DNA of 64,000 nt. It comes from Maridesulfovibrio sp050916235. GTDB lineage: Bacteria > Desulfobacterota > Desulfovibrionia > Desulfovibrionales > Desulfovibrionaceae. The notes beneath the pieces are model-generated. The model searched no databases and was not told where the DNA came from. It was given only the letters and a program-made list of their open reading frames with translations. The stretch covers positions 4,203,773 to 4,267,772 of the forward strand of contig NZ_CP104854.1 in the NCBI RefSeq assembly GCF_050916235.1, written 5' to 3'. Positions 44,888 to 54,441 of the stretch are shown here, piece by piece. A program made the translations under genes and the position numbers. Within the stretch, counting starts at the first letter, position 1, and each line of letters starts with the position of its first letter.

Positions 44888-44944
44888 TCCAAGCAATTTG
44901 GCACTTTTGACTTAATTCCACAAGAACACATAAAGGAGACAGCA

Positions 44945-45757
44945 ATGAAAAAAATTTGCTTTATGCTCATTCTGGTGCTCTGCTTTGCAGTATGCGCCAA
45001 CGCATCCGACATTGAACTGGCCAAGAAATCCACCCTCAACTCCATCCTGAAGACAGGTGAGCTGCGTTGCGGTATCGCATCCGGATACATTCCTTTCCAG
45101 ATGACAGACAAAAAAGGCAACATCGTCGGTTTTGAAATCGATCTGGCCCGTGAAATGGCAAAAGCCATGGGTGTGAAGTTCGTACCCGTAAACATGGAGT
45201 TTGACGGCATCATTCCCGCACTCCTTACCGACAAGATCGACATCATCACCGCCGGTATGACCGTAAACCAGAAACGCAACCTGCAGATCAACTTCGCAGA
45301 GCCTTTCATGGTTGTCGGACAGACCGTACTGGTAAACAAAAATCTTGAAGGCAAAATCAAGTCCTACAAAGACCTGAACAAGCCTGAGTACACCATTGTT
45401 TCCAAGCTCGGCACCACCGGTGAGCAGGCAGCAAAGCGCTTCATGCCCAAAGCTACCTACAAATCTTTCGACCTCGAAACCGACGCAGCCCTTGAAGTCA
45501 TGAACGGCAAGGCTTCCGCTCTGGTATACGACCTCCCCTTCAACGCCATTTTCATGGCTGAACAGGGCGAAGGAAAACTGTTCTTCCTCGAAGAACCTTT
45601 CACCTACGAACCCCTGGGCTGGGGTATCCGTAAGGGTGATCCCGACTTCATCAACTTCCTCAACAATTTCCTGCACCAGATCAAAAATGATGGTCGCTAC
45701 GAAAAACTTTACAACAAGTGGTTCGAAAGCACCGAATGGCGCAAGAACATCCAGTAG
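44945..45757 (+). CDS. Amino-acid ABC transporter substrate-binding protein (second system)
   Basis: 270 residues with a signal peptide (ICFMLILVLCFAVCANA). ILKTGELRCGIASGYIPFQM and KGNIVGFEIDLAREMAKAMG are the family 3 signature. It is only distantly similar to the first binding protein. It leads an operon with permease and ATPase; a strong terminator-like hairpin separates it from the permease. Confidence 0.92.
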   Translation: MKKICFMLILVLCFAVCANASDIELAKKSTLNSILKTGELRCGIASGYIPFQMTDKKGNIVGFEIDLAREMAKAMGVKFVPVNMEFDGIIPALLTDKIDIITAGMTVNQKRNLQINFAEPFMVVGQTVLVNKNLEGKIKSYKDLNKPEYTIVSKLGTTGEQAAKRFMPKATYKSFDLETDAALEVMNGKASALVYDLPFNAIFMAEQGEGKLFFLEEPFTYEPLGWGIRKGDPDFINFLNNFLHQIKNDGRYEKLYNKWFESTEWRKNIQ

Positions 45758-45783
45758 TTTAAAGCTGCTGCAAAAATTATCGG

Positions 45784-45813
45784 GGGGCGGACCATCCGCC
45801 CCTCCGTTTTTTT
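45784..45813 (+). terminator. Hairpin after the second binding-protein gene
   Basis: GGGGCGGA / TCCGCCCC (45784-45791 with 45795-45802) and a T-run. Acts as a partial terminator, keeping the binding protein more abundant than its permease. Confidence 0.8.
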
Positions 45814-45849
45814 GCCGTAACGTTAAAATTTTAAAATCGGCTTTATATT

Positions 45850-46863
45850 ATGAATGGAACAACTCTGAGAGCTCCCGGCAAGGGCCGGAATTATGAAATT
45901 TTCTGGAAGACAGTATTCTACGTCGGCCTTGCCCTGACCATTACAGGTCTTTACTGGGCAACCCAGCAGGTGGATTACGTCTGGCGCTGGGAGCGGATAC
46001 CCAACTATTTCTACTATCAGGATGAGATAGACATCACCTCCAAGATCGAAGGGCATGTTTCCGCCATCAAGGAGAAAGGAGACAATGCTCTCGTAACTGT
46101 TACCGGGGAAGGTAACGAATCCGCCCAGTATGAAGTTCCTCTGAACGGCCTGAGAGTATACGAAGATGACACGGTTTTCGAAGGAGACACGCTCGGAGTC
46201 CTGAAGGAATGGAAGATGGGGGTAATCCTCGAGGGCCTCATGGTAACCCTCAAGGTCAGCGCCATAGCCATCATCTTCGGCATTACCCTTGGACTTTTCA
46301 CCGGCCTGGCTCGAATATCCCAGAACCCGGCACTGCGCCTTTCCGCAATCACCTATATTGAACTGATTCGCGGAACGCCGCTTCTGGTACAGATGTTCAT
46401 CTGGTATTTCGTACTCGGAACATTGATTAACAACCTGCTTGTCAAGCATGACTTCGGCCAGATCCCACCGCTCTGGTTCGGTATACTTTCGCTTGCCATT
46501 TTCGCCGGGGCATATGTCGCCGAAATCGTTCGTGCCGGGATTCAATCCGTGCATAAAGGACAGATGGAAGCGGCAAGATCACTCGGCATGAACAAAACAA
46601 ACGCCATGGTGCATATCATTCTGCCCCAGGCATTCCGCAGAATCCTGCCCCCGCTGGCCGGCCAGTTCATCAGTATGATAAAAGATTCCTCCCTTCTGGG
46701 AGTCATCGCCATCCGAGAACTGACCAAAGGCACAAGAGAAGCTGTATCAACCAGTCTGCAGCCGTTCGAACTATGGTTCCTGTGCGCGCTGCTGTATCTG
46801 GCCCTTACGTTTGCTTTCTCTATGTTTGTCCAGTACCTTGAGAAAAGAATGGTGCAGAGATAA
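45850..46863 (+). CDS. Amino-acid ABC transporter permease with an added periplasmic domain
   Basis: 337 residues, about 90 more than the usual permease. After the first membrane segment (TVFYVGLALTITGLYWA) comes a soluble, beta-like region (about residues 45-115; DEIDITSKIEGHVSAIKEKG) before the remaining membrane segments. The EAA loop is EAARSLGMNKTNAMVHIILPQ. The extra piece is probably exported to the periplasm and could sense the ligand or stabilise the complex. Confidence 0.88.
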   Translation: MNGTTLRAPGKGRNYEIFWKTVFYVGLALTITGLYWATQQVDYVWRWERIPNYFYYQDEIDITSKIEGHVSAIKEKGDNALVTVTGEGNESAQYEVPLNGLRVYEDDTVFEGDTLGVLKEWKMGVILEGLMVTLKVSAIAIIFGITLGLFTGLARISQNPALRLSAITYIELIRGTPLLVQMFIWYFVLGTLINNLLVKHDFGQIPPLWFGILSLAIFAGAYVAEIVRAGIQSVHKGQMEAARSLGMNKTNAMVHIILPQAFRRILPPLAGQFISMIKDSSLLGVIAIRELTKGTREAVSTSLQPFELWFLCALLYLALTFAFSMFVQYLEKRMVQR

Positions 46864-47594
46864 TGATTGAAGTAAAAAACATATTCAAAACATTCTATGT
46901 TCCCCACGAAGTGCAGGCCCTTTCAGACGTCTCGCATACCGTGGAGAAAGGACAGGTGGTGGTTGTTATCGGTCCCTCCGGCTCCGGTAAATCCACCTTT
47001 CTTCGCTGCCTGAACAGGCTTGAATACGCAGATGCTGGTCATATTTATATTGATGGCGTAGACATTCTCTCGCCCAAGACTGACATCAACAAAATCAGGG
47101 AAGAAGTAGGAATGGTATTCCAGTCCTTCAACCTGTTCCCGCACAAGACCGTACTTGAAAACCTGACCATAGCCCAGACTGTGGTCCGGAAAAGAAGCAA
47201 GAAAGAAGCTACGGAAATAGCCATGTCACTGCTCAAAAAGGTCGGAATCCATGACAAGGCCGGGGTTTATCCGGCACAGCTTTCCGGCGGACAGCAGCAG
47301 CGTGTGGCCATAGCACGCTCACTGGCAATGAACCCGAAAGTCCTGCTGTTTGACGAACCTACTTCAGCTCTCGACCCGGAAATGGTCGGCGAAGTTCTTG
47401 ATGTGATGAAGACGGTTGCCAAAGACGGTATGACCATGGTGGTTGTAACCCATGAAATGGGATTTGCACGTGAGGTAGCTGACGAGGTGGTTTTCATGGA
47501 TCAGGGCATGATCATTGAAAAAGGAACTCCGGAACATTTCTTCACCAATCCGGAATCCAACCGCACAAAACTCTTTCTCAGCCAGATTCTCTAG
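46863..47594 (+). CDS. Amino-acid ABC transporter ATPase (second system)
   Basis: 243 residues, close in pattern to the ATPase of the first operon (GPSGSGKST, SFNLFPHKT, LSGGQQQR, LLFDEPTSALDPEM). Start overlaps the permease stop (TAATG). Confidence 0.92.
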   Translation: MIEVKNIFKTFYVPHEVQALSDVSHTVEKGQVVVVIGPSGSGKSTFLRCLNRLEYADAGHIYIDGVDILSPKTDINKIREEVGMVFQSFNLFPHKTVLENLTIAQTVVRKRSKKEATEIAMSLLKKVGIHDKAGVYPAQLSGGQQQRVAIARSLAMNPKVLLFDEPTSALDPEMVGEVLDVMKTVAKDGMTMVVVTHEMGFAREVADEVVFMDQGMIIEKGTPEHFFTNPESNRTKLFLSQIL

Positions 47595-47616
47595 AACGAT
47601 TTATATTGCGCCAGAA

Positions 47617-47650
47617 AAAAGCCGTCCCGAGACTATCGGAACGGCTTTTT
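47617..47650 (+). terminator. Terminator of the second ABC operon
   Basis: AAAAAAGCCGT...ACGGCTTTTT hairpin, extended by CCGA/TCGG on the inside. It can also stop the converging PilZ operon. Confidence 0.85.
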
Positions 47651-47660
47651 ATATTACCCA

Positions 47661-47867
47661 TTATTCTGGATTGGCATCCCGCTTGTCGCGGACATTCTTC
47701 ATGGTCAGACCTGCGATACAACCAATCAGCATACCCAGCAGTAACGCCCTCTGAAAATCCATAAAAAACCACCCGGCAATTGCCCCTAAAGAGCCGCCCA
47801 CGAGAATTCCACGAGCCATGCATTCAAGCAGCCTCTCAAAATTCTTATCTACTTTCTTATCTGTCAT
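47661..47867 (-). CDS. Small two-TM membrane protein
   Basis: 68 residues; two membrane segments (ILVGGSLGAIAGWFFM, ALLLGMLIGCIAGLTM). Overlaps the PilZ gene stop by 4 nt. Co-expressed with it; role unknown. Confidence 0.75.
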   Translation of the reverse strand: MTDKKVDKNFERLLECMARGILVGGSLGAIAGWFFMDFQRALLLGMLIGCIAGLTMKNVRDKRDANPE

Positions 47868-48574
47868 TTAGCACCCTTTTTTCCGCGAATTAATTCATCA
47901 ATCTGATTTGCCTGAGAATTTGAAATCGTAAGAAACTGGACTCCGATTCCCGGAAACTGATCTTCCCTGCCCCAAGGCACAACCCACTGCACCTGCGACT
48001 TGATCGGAGTCTTGTCTTCAAGTTCCTTAACAATAATCCAGACGTAGTCGCCCTTCTTCCAATTCGCAACTGAAAAAAAGAACCCACCCTCGGTCGAAAA
48101 ATTCAATGTGACACTCTTCTCAATTCTGCTTCCAGGAGAATTCAGGTCCATGTTTAGAATAACATTCAAAACCTTGTTGGCCCGTTTGGTTCCCCTTAAG
48201 GATCTGGCCGGGAAATTAGCGCATTGTTCGCTGACAAAATGCTTCAAATCCCCGGATATACCAGAAAACCTGCCGGTGGGAATTCCTCTGATACCGCCTG
48301 ATGACTGGTAGTTAAGGCGCAGAACCGGAAAATTATCAATCAAAAGGTTTGCTTCAGCCTTGTCCGCAGCACCGGAGCGCAACAAGGTAGGAACATCAAT
48401 GAGAAAACCATTATATTTTACTTGACTGTGTACATCAGAAATATCCCGCAGAGACTCAGCTACGTCGAAATCAACACACAAATCTCTCAAGGCCTTGACG
48501 TAAGCCTCTCTGCCAGGCCCAGGCAAAGAGACAAGAACCACTCGTAAATCATTCACTCTAAAAGAGACCTCCAT
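47864..48574 (-). CDS. PilZ-domain protein, c-di-GMP receptor
   Basis: 236 residues. N-terminal about 115 resemble a receiver-like or REC-like module (no clear Asp set), the rest is a PilZ domain with RGTKR (R127, R131) and N158-F-S160-x-x-G163, which fit the RxxxR and N/DxSxxG c-di-GMP motifs. Likely acts on motility or attachment. Confidence 0.85.
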   Translation of the reverse strand: MEVSFRVNDLRVVLVSLPGPGREAYVKALRDLCVDFDVAESLRDISDVHSQVKYNGFLIDVPTLLRSGAADKAEANLLIDNFPVLRLNYQSSGGIRGIPTGRFSGISGDLKHFVSEQCANFPARSLRGTKRANKVLNVILNMDLNSPGSRIEKSVTLNFSTEGGFFFSVANWKKGDYVWIIVKELEDKTPIKSQVQWVVPWGREDQFPGIGVQFLTISNSQANQIDELIRGKKGAK

Positions 48575-48754
48575 AAAAATTCTCTGCTTGGCTTACGCCT
48601 CGTATCAATATATACTGACAAAATCAAAAAAATCACTATTATTGCGTATCTCAAGTTTTCATTTAACAGCAAAGCCGAGGGTGCGTCACGCAGCCCTGCT
48701 TTGTATTTTAACTCAAGGCATGGACTGCATCAACCTCAACCGGATAAATCTCTC

Positions 48755-49885
48755 ATGGAAGAACCTCCAAAAGTACTGACCATTGACGACGATGAGAGTG
48801 TCAGAATATCTATTGCCCATTATCTGGAAGATAGCGGCTATGAAGTTCTGCAGGCCTGTAATGGTTCAGAAGGACTCGATATTTTCCGTCGAGAAGAACC
48901 GGATGTTGTCCTGCTCGACCTGCGCATGCCGGAGATGGACGGCCTGTCGGTTCTGAAAAGCCTGGGACAGGAAGCACCGCAGACACCGGTAATTGTTGTA
49001 TCCGGCACCGGTTCATTTGAGGATGTTATTGCAACAGTGCGCCTGGGATCATGGGATTACATTCCGAAACCAATCACTGATTTATCTGAACTTGAAACAG
49101 CAATTGAGCGGACTCGCGAAAGGGCACGCCTGCTGGTTGAAAACGAACGATACAAAGAAGAGCTTGAACGAAAAATCCGTGAAAGAACAGACGAATTGCG
49201 AAACATGAACAAAATTCTTTCCGAAGAAATTTCCGCCCGTAAAAAATCAGAACAACTGGTCCGGGCATCTCTTGCAGAAAAAGAAGTAATGCTCAAGGAA
49301 ATTCACCATCGGGTAAAAAACAACCTGCAGGTAATCTCAAGCCTCTTGAGCCTTCAGAGCGGATACACCGATGACACCGAAGCAAGCAACCTTCTCAAAG
49401 AGTGCCAGCATCGTGTGCGTTCCATGTCGATGCTGCACGAAAAGCTTTACCGGTCTGAAGATCTTTCGCGCATAGATATGAATGAATATGCCCTGACCCT
49501 GATCAGCTTCCTGCTCAGATCTTATTCGGTGGACGGTCAGATCACCCCGAATTACGACATCAACAACATCCATCTGGCCATTGACTCGGCTATTCCCTGC
49601 GGCTTAATCATAAATGAACTCGTATCAAACGCCCTGAGGCATGCATACCCGGACAACAGCTGTGGAACTTTGAACATTTCCATGCGCCAGACTGACGGAA
49701 ACATTGAACTGCAGGTTTCTGACAACGGCATTGGGATGCCGGACAAATTCACCATTGGATGTACCAAAACCCTCGGCATGACCCTGGTTGAAACCCTTGC
49801 GCATCAGCTTAACGGCACTGTGAGCCTATATAACGACAACGGCGCCACCATTAAGATTACTTTTCCAGCTCAACTGGAGGCTTGA
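48755..49885 (+). CDS. Response regulator with HisKA_2-type kinase module
   Basis: ATG at 48755 is used; the longer frame begins at a weak TTG. 376 residues: REC (D55), coiled linker, HisKA_2 with EIHHRVKNNLQ (H184), HATPase_c (NELVSNALRHAYPD, DNGIGMPDKF). It is a soluble signalling kinase that passes the phosphate from or to the REC domain. It precedes a STAS gene and could control sigma factor release. Confidence 0.88.
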   Translation: MEEPPKVLTIDDDESVRISIAHYLEDSGYEVLQACNGSEGLDIFRREEPDVVLLDLRMPEMDGLSVLKSLGQEAPQTPVIVVSGTGSFEDVIATVRLGSWDYIPKPITDLSELETAIERTRERARLLVENERYKEELERKIRERTDELRNMNKILSEEISARKKSEQLVRASLAEKEVMLKEIHHRVKNNLQVISSLLSLQSGYTDDTEASNLLKECQHRVRSMSMLHEKLYRSEDLSRIDMNEYALTLISFLLRSYSVDGQITPNYDINNIHLAIDSAIPCGLIINELVSNALRHAYPDNSCGTLNISMRQTDGNIELQVSDNGIGMPDKFTIGCTKTLGMTLVETLAHQLNGTVSLYNDNGATIKITFPAQLEA

Positions 49886-49958
49886 TTGAAATTGAAAGGC
49901 GGTGTAGCTTCCTACCCGTGATACTTACAGTAGAACCACATTTCAATAAGGAAGAACA

Positions 49959-50312
49959 ATGGAACTCAGCTTTAAACAGATCGACGAAATAACTGTAGTT
50001 AAAATCAAATCTCAGGAACTGAACCACGTTGTCAGCCATGACTTTCAGCGTCAGATGGCTCCTCTTTTCGATGAAAAAAAATTCAATATAGCCTTGGACA
50101 TGGGCAGCATCGACTTTATGGACAGCATGGGAATAGGAACCCTCATTACCCTGCGTAACAAGCTGATGAAGGAAAAAGGCTGCGTTGCCATGTTCAACAT
50201 CAGCGATCGAGTTAAAAAAATCATTGATATAGCAGCACTTCATAAAGTTTTTGCCCTCTATGGTTCAGAAGAAGAAGCAGTGGAAGGCCTTAAACAGCAA
50301 CTGCTGTCCTAA
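49959..50312 (+). CDS. STAS-domain anti-anti-sigma factor
   Basis: 117 residues. STAS fold with MDSMGIGTLITL, where the phosphorylated serine is S56. Frees a sigma or other target by binding a partner-switching kinase. The kinase just upstream could be its partner. Confidence 0.88.
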   Translation: MELSFKQIDEITVVKIKSQELNHVVSHDFQRQMAPLFDEKKFNIALDMGSIDFMDSMGIGTLITLRNKLMKEKGCVAMFNISDRVKKIIDIAALHKVFALYGSEEEAVEGLKQQLLS

Positions 50313-50327
50313 ATTTTCGCACACCGG

Positions 50328-50370
50328 AACCGGGCGGGCTTCACGGCCTTGCCCGGTTTTTTATTTTTTA
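50328..50370 (+). terminator. Terminator after the STAS gene
   Basis: AACCGGGC / GCCCGGTT (50328-50335 with 50351-50358), then TTTTATTTTTTA. Confidence 0.85.
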
Positions 50371-50393
50371 CCCTCCTACATACTACCCACACC

Positions 50394-51377
50394 ATGCCAG
50401 ACCAGAAATCAATAGTTAGTATAGCAATCTCAACAGTCAAAGATGCTGCCCGCATTAGTCTGAACCTGTTCAAGATCATGATTCCGGTGGTAATTGCGGT
50501 CAAAATACTTCAGGAACTTAACCTCATTTCCTGGCTTGCCGCCCCGCTGGGACCGGTAATGAAACTTGTTGGACTCCCCGGCGAGATGGGGCTTGTCTGG
50601 GCTACAGCCCTGATCAACAATATATACAGCGGCCTGATTGTTTTCCTCAGCCTGGTTCAGGATCAACCGATCAATGCCGCTCAGGCAACAGTCCTGGGGA
50701 CCATGATACTTGTTGCCCACTCCATGCCCGTGGAGCTCAAGGTTGTACAGAGTTCAGGACCAAGACTCTGCTTCCAGCTCTTTATCCGCATGGCCGGAGC
50801 TCTGCTCATGGGATATGTCCTGCATATCATTTATGACAGTTTCGACCTGCTTCAAGGTCCGGCCAAAGTCCTGCTAACTCCGGACAACGCTGCTGTTGAG
50901 AAAACTATTCTTGAATGGGCATTCGGAGAAATAATGAATCTGGTCTCCATATTCGGAATCATTCTGGCCCTTCTAACGGTCATGAAGATTCTTACCAAAT
51001 TACGGATTCTGCAGGCAATGGACTTCATTTTACGTCCTCTGCTCACCATGATGGGCATTGGATCGAAGGCTTCCGCACTAACAGTAGTAGGCTTGACTAT
51101 GGGCCTGTCATACGGTGGGGGGATGATTATCCATGAAACAAAATCCGGTCGTATTGACAAAAAGGATGTTTTCTATTCACTCACACTGATGAGCCTGTGC
51201 CACAGTATAATTGAGGATACGCTGCTTCTCATGATGATAGGCGGCCACGTCTCTGGCCTGTTCTGGGGACGACTGGTTTTCTCAATCATCATCGTGGCTG
51301 CCCTTGTTCAGTTTACCAGAATGATACCGGAGTCCGTCTCTGACAAATATTTATGGGGAGAACCCCAAAAATCTTGA
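50394..51377 (+). CDS. Gate-domain/nucleoside-recognition membrane protein
   Basis: ATG at 50394. 327 residues, eight or so membrane segments, with GLSYGGGMIIHETKSG, LMSLCHSIIEDTLLL and paired Gate-type motifs (ALINNIYSGLIVFL). Family members are nucleoside or ion permeases, or spore maturation-like proteins. Substrate unknown. Confidence 0.8.
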   Translation: MPDQKSIVSIAISTVKDAARISLNLFKIMIPVVIAVKILQELNLISWLAAPLGPVMKLVGLPGEMGLVWATALINNIYSGLIVFLSLVQDQPINAAQATVLGTMILVAHSMPVELKVVQSSGPRLCFQLFIRMAGALLMGYVLHIIYDSFDLLQGPAKVLLTPDNAAVEKTILEWAFGEIMNLVSIFGIILALLTVMKILTKLRILQAMDFILRPLLTMMGIGSKASALTVVGLTMGLSYGGGMIIHETKSGRIDKKDVFYSLTLMSLCHSIIEDTLLLMMIGGHVSGLFWGRLVFSIIIVAALVQFTRMIPESVSDKYLWGEPQKS

Positions 51378-51397
51378 TACAAAAGAAGGAACACAAG

Positions 51398-51778
51398 ATG
51401 ATTGTAACCACTGTTAATACCGAAAATGCACCAGCTGCAATCGGACCCTATTCCCAGGCAACCATTTCCAACGGCCACGCATACGTCAGTGGACAGCTCG
51501 GCCTTGATCCGAAAACCGGAAACTTCGTTGAAGGCGGAGTGGAAGCCCAGACCCGTCAGGCGCTTGAAAACCTCAAGGCAATTGTTATGGCCTGCGGTTC
51601 TTCAATGACCAAAGTCGTCTGCGTTGACGTTTTCCTGACAGACATGAACGACTTTGCCACTGTAAACGGAGTGTACGCCGAGTACTTTTCTGCCCACAAA
51701 CCTGCCCGTGCAGCAATTGAAGTAAGCGCACTGCCCAAAGGCGGACTTGTGGAAATAAAATGTATCGCCGCCATCTAG
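51398..51778 (+). CDS. ridA: RidA-family reactive imine deaminase
   Basis: ATG at 51398, behind AAGGAACAC. 126 residues, the usual length. Motifs IGPYSQA, VSGQLGLDP, ENLKAIVMACGSS, PARAAIEVSALPKGGLVEIK, including the Arg and Glu that bind substrate. Breaks down 2-aminoacrylate-type enamines. Confidence 0.93.
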   Translation: MIVTTVNTENAPAAIGPYSQATISNGHAYVSGQLGLDPKTGNFVEGGVEAQTRQALENLKAIVMACGSSMTKVVCVDVFLTDMNDFATVNGVYAEYFSAHKPARAAIEVSALPKGGLVEIKCIAAI

Positions 51779-51910
51779 CCCTACTTTGGCTTCAACTGTG
51801 AAACGACAGGCTTCTTTCCAAGCTGATTTCACACTTTTGACATCATTTCGTACGGGAAAGACCGATACACTGGACACGCATAGTTCATTCAACCACACTG
51901 AACAATTGAA

Positions 51911-51947
51911 AAAACGAGAGAATCCTGAACAGAATTCTCTCGTTTTT
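51911..51947 (+). terminator. Terminator after ridA
   Basis: AAAACGAGAGAAT / ATTCTCTCGTTTTT; long stem with T-run. Confidence 0.85.
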
Positions 51948-52452
51948 CAACATTTAGGTAACTCAATAAAAACATGAATTAACAAAACAGTGTCAATGAT
52001 CAGACTTTTTCTACTGTTTTATCGAAATCCCCAGCAAACCGAATAAGCAGGTAATTCATTTTAATTCATCATATCCATGTGATAAACAATGTTGACAACA
52101 TATGGCATGACTAATGCACTGTGTAAATCAAGACGACACAGAAAGAACCGACTAAACATAATAAACACATAGGCGAAAGCCATTAAATAAAAGAGTCGTT
52201 CTTCTCCGTCTGAAAAAATGATCTGGACAATAGGCGAGCGCAGGCTCCGGCAGAACCGAACAGCTTAGAAAAAATATTTAAACAAAAGCGTTTCTGCCTC
52301 CCTCCCGCGATTGATCCGGACATTTTTTTTGCATATCTCCCGAACAGAATGTTGCTTCTGAATTTAAATAGAAAGGAGCCCGTTAAACCTATTCCCTCCG
52401 CCTTCAACACTGTGTTGAAAACACACCCCACTCCTTTGTGGATATCACCAAC
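51948..52452. other. Intergenic stretch of about 500 nt without a supported gene
   Basis: Short frames on both strands (up to about 80 codons) have no ribosome site and unlikely composition. I see nothing else of note. Confidence 0.5.
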
Positions 52453-53178
52453 CTATAGTTCCAGACTGAAATCGTTCAACAACTCCGCGCCACCGATCTT
52501 CTGACCACGTATGTAGTTGTAAACATTACCATCATGAACATTCTGCAGATAGATTGGTTTTGTTTCAACCTGAGCAACCGGAGCCTTGTCGTAAATTGAA
52601 GGATGATCAACCCAGTAAACAGTGTGCAGCGTTCTGTTGGTTTCAAGCAGACTTACAAACGCATTGGTTATGTCTGCAAAATCATAAACATCACCATTGC
52701 AGTACTGGTATCCATTCGGAAAATTAATATACAATTCTGAAACTGAATTACTTCCATCCCCAAGTATTTTGCCTACCACATTATGAAGCGTGGAAACGAA
52801 TTTCCGGGATAGTGCATCATCGTTGTCCAGTCTGGTGGTAAGTATATAATCATATCCGGCAGAACTTTCGGTAATAAACGATTTTACTCTGGGCATCACA
52901 GTTGAAAAGTCGCCGCAGTAAATAACATTGATATTGCTGTACTTTTCAAAAACATTAATCATTTTTTTGAAATGGGCCGGAGTGTCCTCATCAAAAAGAA
53001 TAATCCAGGTAAAATTCTGTTCTTCCTGAGCGGCAATTGAAGGCAGACAGAATCTGCTGAAAAAATCAAACCGCTCATAAAGCCAGTTGTCATTAAGGCG
53101 CATGATGAATTTTTCAGGGTGAATATTGACATTGAATCTGGTGATGATGAAGTGCCTGAATCTCACTGTTTTCTCCAT
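52453..53178 (-). CDS. Putative rhamnosyltransferase
   Basis: 241 residues: begins MEKTVRFRHFIITRFNVN, then FDFFSRFCLPSI, NFTWIILFDEDTP and the acid motif LTTRLDNDDALS. Resembles the rhamnosyl-transferase-like glycosyltransferases that build surface polysaccharides. Stand-alone. Confidence 0.75.
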   Translation of the reverse strand: MEKTVRFRHFIITRFNVNIHPEKFIMRLNDNWLYERFDFFSRFCLPSIAAQEEQNFTWIILFDEDTPAHFKKMINVFEKYSNINVIYCGDFSTVMPRVKSFITESSAGYDYILTTRLDNDDALSRKFVSTLHNVVGKILGDGSNSVSELYINFPNGYQYCNGDVYDFADITNAFVSLLETNRTLHTVYWVDHPSIYDKAPVAQVETKPIYLQNVHDGNVYNYIRGQKIGGAELLNDFSLEL

Positions 53179-53228
53179 ATTCTTATAATTCCAAGCTTAT
53201 TACATATGCAGATTACGGTTATTCACGA

Positions 53229-53268
53229 AAAAAAACAATCGGCCTGCCGAAAATTCAGCAGGCCGATT
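53229..53268 (-). terminator. Terminator of ribB
   Basis: AATCGGCCTGC / GCAGGCCGATT (53237-53247 with 53258-53268), then a T-run on minus. Confidence 0.85.
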
Positions 53269-53355
53269 TCAAGATGTCGGTGTTGATTCAAATTTGCCGG
53301 TTTGAATCAGCAGTAGAGAGTCAAATCCAAAAAAGTCCTTTGATTTAACAATACA

Positions 53356-54009
53356 TTAGGAAGCCTTTTTTGCAAACTGAATTCTGTAATTTATTATATC
53401 GTCAACGGTTAGCACCGGCATGTCGTGCTTAAGTCCGAAATCGACAATCTCCGGCAATCTGGACATGGTCCCGTCAGGATTGGTCAGTTCACAAAGCACA
53501 CCGCACGGTTTAAGTCCTGCAAGGGTCATAAGGTCAACAGTGGCTTCGGTATGCCCCTCCCGCTCAAGGACACCTCCGGGACGTGCACGCAAAGGAAAAA
53601 CATGGCCGGGACGATTCAAGTCAGAAGGACACGCACCATCCGCAATTGCAGTCCTGACAGTTGTTACACGGTCAGCAGCGGAAACCCCTGTGGTCACACC
53701 CTCTGCCGCTTCAATAGTAACAGTAAAACCGGTCTGATAACGACTGGAATTAGCTTCTACCATCATCGGCAGATCAAGCTCCCTGATTTTTTCCTCGGTA
53801 AGGCACAGACAGACGATACCGCTGCATTCACGGATCATCATAGCCATCTGCTCGGAAGTAAGCAATTCGGCTGAAAAGATGAGGTCACCCTCATTCTCAC
53901 GGTGCTCATTGTCAGTCACAAGCACTCCACGTCCTTCGCGGAGAGCCTGCAGCCCCTTTTCGACCCGTTCAACAGAGTCGCCAAATTGAGATAAAAGATT
54001 CTGATTCAT
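53356..54009 (-). CDS. ribB: 3,4-dihydroxy-2-butanone-4-phosphate synthase
   Basis: Start at ATG 54009 (MNQNLLSQF); the longer frame runs through the riboswitch and is not real. 217 residues: RENEGDLIF (Mg-binding acids near residues 38-42), GLMTLAG-like and HGTEA-type segments (here REGHTEATVDLM), FPLRARPGG. Makes the four-carbon unit of riboflavin from ribulose 5-phosphate. No GTP cyclohydrolase II domain is fused. Confidence 0.93.
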   Translation of the reverse strand: MNQNLLSQFGDSVERVEKGLQALREGRGVLVTDNEHRENEGDLIFSAELLTSEQMAMMIRECSGIVCLCLTEEKIRELDLPMMVEANSSRYQTGFTVTIEAAEGVTTGVSAADRVTTVRTAIADGACPSDLNRPGHVFPLRARPGGVLEREGHTEATVDLMTLAGLKPCGVLCELTNPDGTMSRLPEIVDFGLKHDMPVLTVDDIINYRIQFAKKAS

Positions 54010-54117
54010 GGTAAATCTCCATATAAAAATTGATACCAGAATCAGGGCGATAGAATAGACAGCTGCCCACACAGAGCAGCCACGCAAAAACAGGACGTTT
54101 TCACGGGTAGGTACTGT

Positions 54118-54268
<151 letters not shown>

Positions 54269-54363
54269 AACAGGCTTATTTACATACATTTCCTAAAGTT
54301 AGTCAAGCACCATAAACAGACAAAGTATAGTGGCGCTCACATTGCAAAAAAAGGCAAGTAAAC

Positions 54364-54438
54364 GTAACATAAGCGATAATCAGTGTAACATACCTCAAAA
54401 CAGACAGTAAAACCCAAATAGCACCGAGAAGGTAACAT
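54364..54438 (+). repeat. Three GTAACAT repeats upstream of the chemoreceptor
   Basis: GTAACAT at 54364-54370, 54385-54391 (21 nt apart, two helical turns) and 54432-54438. Could be a regulator site. Related GTTACAT also appears near 57400. Confidence 0.35.
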
Positions 54439-54441
54439 GTT

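Noticed and set aside
44635..45676. Minus-strand ORFs of 241 and 254 codons
   Set aside because: Shadows of the plus-strand binding-protein gene, which has a signal peptide and the family motif.
45823..46554. Minus-strand 243-codon ORF
   Set aside because: Shadow of the permease gene on plus.
51786..51977. 63-codon plus ORF
   Set aside because: Runs through the ridA terminator hairpin.
52183..52431. 82-codon minus ORF in the gap after ridA
   Set aside because: No ribosome site, unlikely composition.
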